Shown here in pieces: positions 54,461 through 61,975 of a stretch of 64,000 nucleotides of DNA. The notes beneath the pieces are model-generated. The model saw only the letters and a program-made list of their open reading frames with translations, made no database searches and had not been told where the DNA came from. A program made the translations under genes and the position numbers. This stretch comes from an uncultured bacterium (GTDB lineage Bacteria; Vulcanimicrobiota; Vulcanimicrobiia; Vulcanimicrobiales; Vulcanimicrobiaceae), in NCBI GenBank assembly GCA_903829325.1, contig CAIKPM010000069.1, forward strand, positions 1-64,000, given 5' to 3'. Every line of letters starts with the position of its first letter. Within the stretch, counting starts at the first letter, position 1.

Positions 54461-55220
54461 GCCGCCGCATCACAAACACCATCCACGGATGCCCTCTCAA
54501 GTGCATCGGGTCCAAGATAATCCTTTGATCCGCTCGTTTCATCACGCGCTTGAAGGCGTTATTTATGCGACCCGCACCCAACGCAATCTGCGCATTCACT
54601 TCGTGATGGGCAGTTTTGTCGCGGTAGGGATGCTCGCACTTCGGCTGCAGCGCGTCTACGTCGTCTTGCTCATCATTTTGATCGCGCTGATCATCGCCTT
54701 TGAACTGTTAAACACAGCGATTGAAGCGGTGGTCGATTTGTTGACCGTCGCGCACCATCCTCTTGCGAAAATTGCCAAAGATACGGCCGCCGGGGCCGTT
54801 TTGGTGATGGCAATCGGCGCTACGCTCGTCGGATACCTGATCTTTTACGAAGGAATAACCGCCGCGGGCGATCGCGTGTATTATGCGCTCGCCGCTGCCC
54901 CCGCGTCGCTGGTGTTCGTCACGATGACCCTGGTGGCGATCGCCACAATATTTGGCAAAGCATTCTCTCACCACGGCAGCCCTTTACAGGGCGGCTTCAT
55001 CTCGGGGCATGCCTCGCTGGCGTTTGCTGCGGCGACCATGTTGGTACTCCTTGCCCCCATGCCGCTTTTAGCGCTCCTAGCCTACTTTCTGGCTTTTCTC
55101 GTGGCGCAAAGTCGAGTCGAGGGAGGGATTCATAGCGTGACGGAGGTGTTACTGGGTGGACTGCTCGGTTCGGGCGTGGCCTTGGGGCTCTTTTCCCTGC
55201 TGCATCTTTTGCACCGGTGA
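54447..55220 (+). CDS. Diacylglycerol/undecaprenol kinase fused to PAP2 phosphatase
   Basis: 257 aa from ATG 54447 (ATG 54426 also in frame). N-terminal half: prokaryotic DgkA with NPLIRSFHHALEGV, FELLNTAIEAVVDL and KIAKDTAAGAVLV. C-terminal half: PAP2 phosphatase with GGFISGHASLAF (motif 2) and SRVEGGIHSVTEVLLGGLLGS (motif 3); motif 1 is weak (GKAFSHHGSPL, lacking the usual Arg). About seven membrane segments. Kinase and phosphatase may act on one lipid pool, for example undecaprenol and its phosphate. Confidence 0.9.
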   Translation: MSTPKPPHHKHHPRMPSQVHRVQDNPLIRSFHHALEGVIYATRTQRNLRIHFVMGSFVAVGMLALRLQRVYVVLLIILIALIIAFELLNTAIEAVVDLLTVAHHPLAKIAKDTAAGAVLVMAIGATLVGYLIFYEGITAAGDRVYYALAAAPASLVFVTMTLVAIATIFGKAFSHHGSPLQGGFISGHASLAFAAATMLVLLAPMPLLALLAYFLAFLVAQSRVEGGIHSVTEVLLGGLLGSGVALGLFSLLHLLHR

Positions 55221-55245
55221 CAGGGCTAGACAAGTATGGTACACT
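55217..55245 (+). promoter_or_regulatory. Promoter for the corC-like/recO unit
   Basis: GTGACA (55217-55222), 17-base spacer ending TATGG, TACACT (55240-55245). It lies in the 72-base gap before the CorC-like gene and partly overlaps the preceding stop codon. Confidence 0.6.
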
Positions 55246-55292
55246 TGCCCAACACCGATGCCATCTTTCCGACATCTCGTGTTAGCTGATTG

Positions 55293-56606
55293 ATGATGCT
55301 AACCGCCTACTGGCCACAGGTCGCTTGCCTCATTGGGCTGGTAGCGCTTTCTGCGTTTTTCTCAGGTTCTGAGGCGGCGCTGATATCGCTGTCGAAGCTG
55401 AGACTTCGTACGCTCATTGAGACGGAAGACAAAGCGAGCGCGCTTGTCGTGAAACTGGTCGAAGATCGCAATCACTTGCTCACGACCATCTTAATCGGCA
55501 ACACGATCGTGCTCTTAGCCGCCGATTCCCTGGCGACGTATCTGAGCATTCTCATGAATGTGCCTCATGCGACCCTCGTTTCGACCGTTGTGATGACGGT
55601 CGTTCTCTTGCTGTTTGGCGAGATTTTGCCAAAGACGATCTGTGTGGGCGATAACGAACGCTGGGCGATTAAACTCGCTCCATGGCTAGGGTTGGTAGAG
55701 TTCCTTCTCCGACCGTGTACGCGAGCAGCGATTGCGACAACAAAGGTGCTAGGCCGACTCTTCGGGGTGAAGGAGCTTGCCGCCGGGCCGTACGTGACCG
55801 AAGAAGACATTCGGACCTTAGTCAATGTTGGCGTGGAACAAAAAGTGCTCGAGGAGCAAGAGCGCGAGCTGATTCATTCGGTGATCCAATTCGGTGACAC
55901 GATTGTTCGCGAAGTCATGACCCCGCGTCCCGATATGGTCTCGATCGAAGTCCACTCTTCGCCTACCCGTGCCCTCGATTTAGTGATCGCCGAAGGATAC
56001 TCGAAACTGCCGGTTTACGATGTCACCATCGACGATATTGTCGGAGTTGTGCACGATCGTGAATTATTGATCGGTCTGGCAAACGGAATCATCACCTCAA
56101 CTTCTCTGACCGCGCTGATGCGTCCAGTCACGCTCGTGCCCGAAACCAAGCGCATCTCAGAGCTTCTGCGCGAAATGCAGCGCGGCAAATTTTCCTTAGC
56201 AATCGTGGTCGATGAATACGGCGGAACCGCCGGTGTCGTTACGATGGAAGATTTGCTCGAAGAGATCGTGGGCGAAATTCGTGACGAACACGATGAAGGC
56301 GAGGAAGAACCCATTCGCACCATCGCGCCCGGCGATACCTTGGTCGACGCTGGCGTCAATATCGAAGACGTGAACGCGCGCTTGGGTATCAATCTCCCGC
56401 ATCAAGAATTCGAAACGATCGGCGGCTTCGTAGTTGGTCTGTTTGGCCGCCTACCCGCACAAGGTGAAGAGATCGCCGCGAACGATCAGGTTTGCTTGCG
56501 GGTTGATCGAACCCGGGGGCGCCGTATTCTCACGGTGCGCGTATTGATGCGGAGCGAACATGCCCAAGAGGTTGCTATGTCAGCCGAGGGGGAAGGCAAC
56601 CGTTGA
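55293..56606 (+). CDS. CorC/HlyC-type CNNM transporter with CBS domains
   Basis: 437 aa from ATG 55293. CNNM domain with three to four membrane segments ([48 protein letters not shown]), two CBS domains ([15 protein letters not shown] ... [28 protein letters not shown]) and a C-terminal CorC_HlyC domain (about 345-430). The family mediates Mg2+ or Co2+ efflux/resistance; the hemolysin name is historical. Confidence 0.93.
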   Translation: [437 protein letters not shown]

Positions 56607-56631
56607 AACCGAGCGGCCATCTTCGATTCCT

Positions 56632-57402
56632 ATGAGTCGAGGCCGTACGTCGCGCGTGCTTGGGATTGTCCTGAAAATGCGTAATCTTGGGGAAGCTGAT
56701 CGGATCTACACGATTCTAACCCAGGAACGCGGCAAAATCGATGTCCTCGCCAAGGGCGTCCGCCGCGGCCGCAATCTCCTGAGTGGCCGCTTAGAATTCA
56801 TGCACGAATCGTTACTTGAGCTCCACCATGGGAACAAGCTCGACGTTATTACCGCGGCAGATGTTCAAGTCAATCATTTTTCTTTGATTGTCATCCCGGA
56901 AGCATTCGCAACCGCGGCGGTCGCGGCCGAATATCTCGACAGCTGTTGCGAGCGCGAGCAGCCCGTCCCTGAAGTTTTTGAGCTCTTACGCGGCTTGCTG
57001 CAAGCGTTGGCTGGACCTCACGATCCGGTGACGATGTTGCCTCGCTTTAGCTTGCGCTTGCTGTCGGCGATCGGCGTCGCACCAGAAACCGCAGCCTGTG
57101 TGGAATGCGGAGAAATACTAGCCCCTGAACCTGCTTATGTGTTTAGCATTGCCGAAGGGGGCGTGCTCTGTGGCGCCTGTCAGGAGCAAGCCGGCGATGC
57201 GCTCCTGCTGAGTTCGATTGATATGGAAAATTTGCGTGCGCTCGCCCGTCCGCTCGGGTCAGCACTGCCGGTAACGTGGCGTGCTCGTCACAGTGTGGCT
57301 CGCTTAGTCGAACGTCTGATGCTTCATCATCTTGGCCCGCGGCCGCGCGCTAGGCTTGCCTTTGAAATGCTGCGTTCTCTACCACCACGGGTGGCATCAT
57401 GA
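56632..57402 (+). CDS. recO: DNA repair protein RecO
   Basis: 256 aa from ATG 56632 (the open frame begins at 56560 inside the previous gene). N-terminal OB-fold SRVLGIVLKMRNLGEADRIYTILTQERGKIDVLAKGVRR; C-terminal zinc ribbon CVECGEILAPEPAYVFSIAEGGVLCGACQ. Loads RecA with RecR/RecF during gap repair. ATGA overlap with ruvX. Confidence 0.94.
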   Translation: MSRGRTSRVLGIVLKMRNLGEADRIYTILTQERGKIDVLAKGVRRGRNLLSGRLEFMHESLLELHHGNKLDVITAADVQVNHFSLIVIPEAFATAAVAAEYLDSCCEREQPVPEVFELLRGLLQALAGPHDPVTMLPRFSLRLLSAIGVAPETAACVECGEILAPEPAYVFSIAEGGVLCGACQEQAGDALLLSSIDMENLRALARPLGSALPVTWRARHSVARLVERLMLHHLGPRPRARLAFEMLRSLPPRVAS

Positions 57403-57818
57403 CCGTCCTTGCCCTCGACTTGGGAAGTAAACGAATCGGCGTCGCGGTGGCGCTGCCCGGGACGACCCTCGCCATGCCGCTTGAACCGATTGTCCGCACG
57501 AATCTGCGCAACGACCTAGCGGCGCTCGTGGCACTGCTGACTGAACGCGAATGCCGGACTGTCGTCATAGGGGATCCGCTGACGCTCTCTGGTCAACGGG
57601 GGCCAGCGGCTGAAACCGCCGATGCATTTGTTGCCAAGCTGGCGGCTATCTGGGATGGCGAGATTGTGCGCATTGACGAACGCTTGACTACCGCACAGTC
57701 AACCAAGACCTTGCTGAACGCCGATGTTTCGCGCGCAAAACGTCGCAATCTGGTTGACGGAATCGCCGCTAGCCTGATTCTCGAGCAGTATCTGGCCAGA
57801 CAGCGTCGAGGCGGCTAA
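57399..57818 (+). CDS. ruvX: Holliday junction resolvase-like / pre-16S rRNA nuclease
   Basis: 139 aa YqgF family, RNase H-like fold: ALDLGSKRIGVAVA with the first catalytic Asp, VIGDPLTLSGQRG, IDERLTTAQS and a late DGIAASLILEQYL. E. coli YqgF processes the 16S rRNA 5' end. Confidence 0.95.
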   Translation: MTVLALDLGSKRIGVAVALPGTTLAMPLEPIVRTNLRNDLAALVALLTERECRTVVIGDPLTLSGQRGPAAETADAFVAKLAAIWDGEIVRIDERLTTAQSTKTLLNADVSRAKRRNLVDGIAASLILEQYLARQRRGG

Positions 57819-57845
57819 GGTCTCTGCGCCGAAGCGGGCCACCTC

Positions 57846-58841
57846 ATGCAATCCAGCTTTCCGCTTATCTCGCGTGTCGTGCTCCTCGTCGTATTGGTTG
57901 CGGCACTCGCGCTCGCTAGCATCTGTTACCTCCTTGTTGGTGACCGTACTCACCCTGCAACGGTGACTACGGTTATTGTTCCTCCAGGAACGAGCTTCAC
58001 GGCCGCCGCTCGGCAGGTTGAAGCGGCTGGGGTTGCCCCTGCTTGGGGATTGCGCGTGTTGGAGAGACTGCACGGGCGCAACGGGGCGGTCACAGCGGGC
58101 AAATTTATTTTCCCGCCGCACGTCAGCGTCCAGCAAGCGTATGAAGCGCTCAAGGGGTCGGCATTGCCCCTGGCCCACTGGGTGACCGTCCCCGAAGGCT
58201 TCACCGCGGCACAGATCGCCGCACGCTTACGCGCCGAAGGATTCAACCGGGCGCAGAATTTCGCTCGTTATGCGGCTAGCCATACGATCATGATCGATGG
58301 TTACCGCACTCGCTCGCTGGAGGGCTACCTTTTCCCAAGTACCTACTTGATTGCGGACGATGCGGATGCGGCAAGCATCGCTGGCGTGATGGTTGCCGAA
58401 TTTCGTCGGCGCTTACCTTACGACGCCGTACGTCAAGCAAGACGCCTACATCAAACCTTGCCACAAATTGTCACGATCGCCTCATTAATCGAACGTGAGG
58501 CCAAGATCGATGGCGAACGGGCCTTGATGGCAGGCATTTACGAGCATCGCCTTGCTTTGGGGATGCCGCTTGAAGTCGACGCCACCCTGGAATACGCATT
58601 TGCCGCCCACCATAGCGTCATTACTGCTGCCGATCTTGCTCACGATACGCCTTATAATAGTTATCGCCACCTTGGTTTACCACCAACGCCGATCGCCAAC
58701 CCCGGCTTAGCCTCGCTCGTGGCTGCGTTCCACCCTCGGCGCACACCGTATCTCTATTATGTGTATCGGGGAGGGGGCCGCCATGCTTTTGCGGCAACGC
58801 TGGAGGAGCATAATCAGAATGTTGCCCGTTATCTGCGATAG
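57846..58841 (+). CDS. mltG: Endolytic murein transglycosylase MltG
   Basis: 331 aa. One N-terminal membrane segment (about residues 8-29), a LysM-like subdomain (VIVPPGTSFTAAARQ), and the YceG catalytic domain with GYLFPSTY, ASLIEREAKIDGERALMAGIYEHRL, PLEVDATLEYA and YNSYRHLGLPPTPIANPG. The catalytic Glu is in IEREA. Terminates glycan strands during cell-wall growth. Follows ruvX as in many genomes. Confidence 0.94.
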   Translation: MQSSFPLISRVVLLVVLVAALALASICYLLVGDRTHPATVTTVIVPPGTSFTAAARQVEAAGVAPAWGLRVLERLHGRNGAVTAGKFIFPPHVSVQQAYEALKGSALPLAHWVTVPEGFTAAQIAARLRAEGFNRAQNFARYAASHTIMIDGYRTRSLEGYLFPSTYLIADDADAASIAGVMVAEFRRRLPYDAVRQARRLHQTLPQIVTIASLIEREAKIDGERALMAGIYEHRLALGMPLEVDATLEYAFAAHHSVITAADLAHDTPYNSYRHLGLPPTPIANPGLASLVAAFHPRRTPYLYYVYRGGGRHAFAATLEEHNQNVARYLR

Positions 58842-58850
58842 GAGCCTATC

Positions 58851-59237
58851 ATTAGCGACCAAGAACCAGAACCGCTTGCCTCGGATGTTCCGCTAGAACT
58901 CCAAGACGTCGTCGTGGTTGAAACCAATGACGGCGAAGAGATTGATTTCGAAGTTGTCGGAATCATCGAGGACGATGCCGGTAAAGCATACGCAATTTGC
59001 TACTCAGCAAAACTCGATCACGAGGAAGAAGAAGGCGCTCAACCCTTCATCGTGACCGATGCATGCGGGCAGTTAGTACGCGATCCTGTTCTGGCGCAAG
59101 CTATTCTCGACGACTTCCTGGTGCTTGCCGCTGAAGAAGAGACAAGTCTAGATGGTCAACATGACCATGAAGAGGGCGATGAGTGCTGCGACCACGATCA
59201 CGATCACGACCAGCCCCATCCAGCCGAGGGAAACTAG
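58851..59237 (+). CDS. DUF1292-like acidic protein with His/Asp-rich metal-binding-type tail
   Basis: 128 aa if started at ATT 58851. AGGAG at 58840-58844 ends 6 bases before that codon, an in-frame TAG lies at 58839-58841, and no ATG, GTG or TTG occurs before GTG 58914, which has no ribosome site (107 aa). The core VETNDGEEIDFEVVGIIEDDAGKAYAICYSA matches the small DUF1292 domain often found beside mltG and ruvX. The end is a Cys/His/Asp-rich tail (CCDHDHDHDQPHP) that could bind Zn or Ni. Confidence 0.8.
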   Translation: MSDQEPEPLASDVPLELQDVVVVETNDGEEIDFEVVGIIEDDAGKAYAICYSAKLDHEEEEGAQPFIVTDACGQLVRDPVLAQAILDDFLVLAAEEETSLDGQHDHEEGDECCDHDHDHDQPHPAEGN

Positions 59238-59242
59238 CCCCA

Positions 59243-60379
59243 CTGCGGATTCTGTGCCTCAGTGCGGAAGTCGGTGTCGGCCACACTGCAGCGGCGCACG
59301 CGCTTGTTCGAGCGATCGAGCAGCGTTACGGTTTTTCGGTTGACGTCCTCGATTCATACCGTTTCGCAGCGGCACCGATAGCTCAAGCAGCAACCAAGGG
59401 CTACGTTGCCCTCGTGCGCCGCTTGCCCAGCCTTTATCGTTGCTTGCGCCATCCGGCGGAACGAGCAGCGATGCTAGGCCCGTTTCGCGCGTGGGTCGGG
59501 CGGTATGCCGCTCGCAATCTCTTACGACACTTGCATGGGCGCCTGCCTGAGCGAGTTGTTTGCACTCACCCTTTTGCGTGCAATGTGATGACTCAGTTCA
59601 AGCAAGCCTATGCGCCTGAGGTCCATATCACGGCGGTCATAACCGATTTTACCGTGCAAGCCTTTTGGGTGCACCCAAGTATTGACCGCTATGTCGTTGC
59701 GCATCATGAAATGAAAGCTGCCCTGGTTGAGCAGGGAGTCTGCGAACAGCAAATCGACGTTTTTGGCATACCCATCGATGAACGTTTCGGCATGCTGGCT
59801 TCCGCTGATCAGGCTCAGCGTTTACGCCGGCAGCTCGGCCTCCCGCTAGATCACTATGTCGTCATGCTCATGGGGGGCGGCCTTGGTTTGGGTCCCTTGG
59901 CGACCTTGCTGGTCGAGCTGGGGAAGCTGCACTTGCCGCTCTATGTGGTCGTGGTTGCGGGGCATAACAAGCGCTACCGAGCCGAGCTTGAGGCCTATGC
60001 CAGTAGCTTGCCAATGGGCGTGAAGGTCTTAGGCTTTATCACAAACGTGCATGAGTATATGCAAGTCAGCGATCTGCTGATGACCAAACCAGGCGGCCTT
60101 TCGTGCGCCGAAGTCTTGGCCGCGCAAGTCCCCACCATTCTCACGGCTCCTCTGCCAGGTCCCGAAGAAGCCAATGCGGCGTACCTGCATCAACACGGGG
60201 CAGCACTGTTTGCGCGCTGTATGGCCGATGTGATGCAATTGGTGATTACGGTGTTGACCAATCCTACGACACGACTGCGTCTTACCCAAGGCATGCGCCA
60301 AATCGCCCGGCCTGAGGCTGCTGCGACCTTGGCGAATGCGCTGTGCGCTCCTCAACGTAAAAACTATTCGATCTCTTAA
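59243..60379 (+). CDS. MGDG synthase-type diacylglycerol glycosyltransferase
   Basis: 378 aa from CTG 59243. GT28-like fold: RILCLSAEVGVGHTAAAHALVRAIE is the MGDG synthase N-terminus, ITAVITDFTVQAFWVHPSIDRYVV, FGIPIDERFG, LMGGGLGLG and TKPGGLSCAEVLA follow. Adds hexose to diacylglycerol or a similar lipid acceptor. The open frame also reaches GTG 59183 inside the DUF1292 gene, but family members begin M-R-I-L exactly as CTG-CGG-ATT-CTG does here. Confidence 0.87.
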   Translation: MRILCLSAEVGVGHTAAAHALVRAIEQRYGFSVDVLDSYRFAAAPIAQAATKGYVALVRRLPSLYRCLRHPAERAAMLGPFRAWVGRYAARNLLRHLHGRLPERVVCTHPFACNVMTQFKQAYAPEVHITAVITDFTVQAFWVHPSIDRYVVAHHEMKAALVEQGVCEQQIDVFGIPIDERFGMLASADQAQRLRRQLGLPLDHYVVMLMGGGLGLGPLATLLVELGKLHLPLYVVVVAGHNKRYRAELEAYASSLPMGVKVLGFITNVHEYMQVSDLLMTKPGGLSCAEVLAAQVPTILTAPLPGPEEANAAYLHQHGAALFARCMADVMQLVITVLTNPTTRLRLTQGMRQIARPEAAATLANALCAPQRKNYSIS

Positions 60380-60480
60380 CGAAGCGCTCAAAAATGTATG
60401 ACGCCGCTTTTTTCATCACTCTGGTAAACCCACAAGGTAAGGTGCTCTCCAACACCGTAGCTTGGGTGCTGCGAGTCCTA

Positions 60481-60569
60481 GGAGAGATGGCCGAGCGGCT
60501 GAAGGCAACGGTTTGCTAAACCGTCATACGGATTACACTGTATCGAGGGTTCGAATCCCTCTCTCTCCA
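60481..60569 (+). tRNA. tRNA-Ser (GCT)
   Basis: Class II cloverleaf: acceptor GGAGAGA with TCTCTCC, anticodon stem ACGGT/ACCGT with loop TTGCTAA (anticodon GCT), long variable arm, T arm GAGGGTTCGAATCCCTC. Confidence 0.95.
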
Positions 60570-60634
60570 AATGCTCAACGTTCAGTCATATGGCAGGAAA
60601 CATGTACTGAGCAGTTGTACGGGGATTCGCTCAT

Positions 60635-60708
60635 GCGGTCGTAGCTCAATTGGATAGAGCAACAGGCTACGAACTTGTAGGTTGGGGGTTCAAGTCCCTC
60701 CGACCGCA
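60635..60708 (+). tRNA. tRNA-Arg (ACG)
   Basis: Acceptor GCGGTCG with CGACCGC, D stem GCTC/GAGC, anticodon stem ACAGG/CTTGT with loop CTACGAA (anticodon ACG, A34 to be edited to inosine by TadA, encoded at 46107-46598), discriminator A. CCA not encoded. Confidence 0.95.
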
Positions 60709-60823
60709 TGTTTTCACTTTTTTTGCGCGGGCAGCACATCACTTCTGCAGCTTGAGAGGTCGCTGCGGGGTTAAGGGGAATGCCGCCTCGTTCAGTGCAC
60801 TGTCGCTCTCGTATATGCCGAGT

Positions 60824-60895
60824 GGCTCGGTAGCTCAGTGGTAGAGCAGGGGACTCATAAGCCCTTGGTCGCAGGTTCAAATCCTGCCCGAGTCA
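60824..60895 (+). tRNA. tRNA-Met (CAT), elongator type
   Basis: Acceptor GGCTCGG with CCGAGTC (one G-U pair), D stem GCTC/GAGC, loop CTCATAA with anticodon CAT, T arm GCAGGTTCAAATCCTGC. The base pair at the first position argues against an initiator tRNA. The pair closing the anticodon loop is A-G mismatched. A tRNA-Ile precursor with CAT (lysidine-modified) cannot be fully excluded. The spaces between these three tRNAs show nothing else. Confidence 0.88.
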
Positions 60896-60923
60896 AGAGC
60901 GTTTCGGCTGAGGTATAGCGATT

Positions 60924-61163
60924 ATGTCCACCATTCCCTGCGACTTTTGTCCACATCCCGTTGACCGGGGCCATATGGAAGAAGTTGAGATTTCTCACTA
61001 CGTTCCCGATTCATCGGGTGACGATCTAGCGTATGCCCGCACCTATTATTTCGGGCACCCCGATTGCGTGAGAAAGTTCTATCGCGGCCTCGTCGACCAT
61101 AAACTTGACATGTTCAAGCACATGCCGACATCAGCTCAGGCTGCGCCAGAAGAGCCCAAATAG
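60924..61163 (+). CDS. Small hypothetical protein with Cys/His pairs
   Basis: 79 aa. CDFC near the N-terminus and FGHPDC in the middle look like a treble-clef or ribbon type zinc site; the rest is acidic with a helical end. A TauE-like gene follows 3 bases after the stop. No family recognised. Confidence 0.6.
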   Translation: MSTIPCDFCPHPVDRGHMEEVEISHYVPDSSGDDLAYARTYYFGHPDCVRKFYRGLVDHKLDMFKHMPTSAQAAPEEPK

Positions 61164-61166
61164 CGT

Positions 61167-61940
61167 TTGATTGACCCTACCACTCCGACGCAGCTGCTGG
61201 TATTTTTTAGCGTCGCAACCGCAGCGGGTTTTATCGATGCCATTGCTGGCGGGGGCGGTTTGATTACGCTGCCGGCACTGCTGCTCGGTGGCCTTCCTCC
61301 AATCTCGGCGTTGGCGACGAACAAGTTACAAGCAATTTTCGGCACCATGACCGCGATGCTCGTGTTTCTTCGGCGTGGGATGTTGTCGTGGACGCGACAA
61401 TGGCCCCTCGCAGTGTACGCATTTCTGGGCGCATGCCTTGGGACACTTGTCATTCAATTTCTTGATAAGCGCACGCTCGATATCGTGATTCCGCTGATTT
61501 TGCTCTTGATCGGCGGGTATACCGCCTTTACTCCACCCGTGAGCGCTCTACGTCATGCGCCGCGGGTTAGTGCTTGGCTCTATCAGCGCTTGGTTATTCC
61601 AATCATTGGTTGCTATGATGGGATGTTTGGGCCGGGTACTGGCTCGTTTTTTACCATAGCGGGTGTCGCGCTGCGCGGCGAAGCCATTTTACAAGCTGCA
61701 GCCAACGCGAAGTTCCTCAATTTTGCCACGAACGCCGGCTCCGTGGCACTCTTTATGTTTAGCGGACATGTCATCTGGCCGATTGCGCTGAGTATGATGC
61801 TAGGACAAAGCATTGGGGCTTATTTAGCGACTCGGGTCATGCTCCGCCATGGCTCGACGCTCATCCGGCCAATCATCGTTCTGGTGTGTTTTGGGATGCT
61901 GGTCCAATATGGGGTTCATAAGGGAATTCTCCATTTGTAG
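61167..61940 (+). CDS. TauE/SafE family sulfite/anion exporter
   Basis: 257 aa, TTG start. Eight hydrophobic segments in two repeats, with family motifs AGFIDAIAGGGGLITLPALLLGG, ALATNKLQAIFGT and YDGMFGPGTGSFF. Proteins of this group export sulfite, sulfoacetate or other organosulfur anions; the substrate is unassigned. Confidence 0.92.
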   Translation: MIDPTTPTQLLVFFSVATAAGFIDAIAGGGGLITLPALLLGGLPPISALATNKLQAIFGTMTAMLVFLRRGMLSWTRQWPLAVYAFLGACLGTLVIQFLDKRTLDIVIPLILLLIGGYTAFTPPVSALRHAPRVSAWLYQRLVIPIIGCYDGMFGPGTGSFFTIAGVALRGEAILQAAANAKFLNFATNAGSVALFMFSGHVIWPIALSMMLGQSIGAYLATRVMLRHGSTLIRPIIVLVCFGMLVQYGVHKGILHL

Positions 61941-61975
61941 GCACCGCTGCTTAGGACGCGAATATGGCCCCGGTC

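Noticed and set aside
55293..56606. Hemolysin
   Set aside because: The name is historical for CorC/HlyC proteins; CNNM, CBS and CorC domains indicate metal ion transport.
60396..60415. Possible terminator after the glycosyltransferase gene
   Set aside because: Only a 5-6 bp stem with an 18-base loop before the T run; too weak to call.
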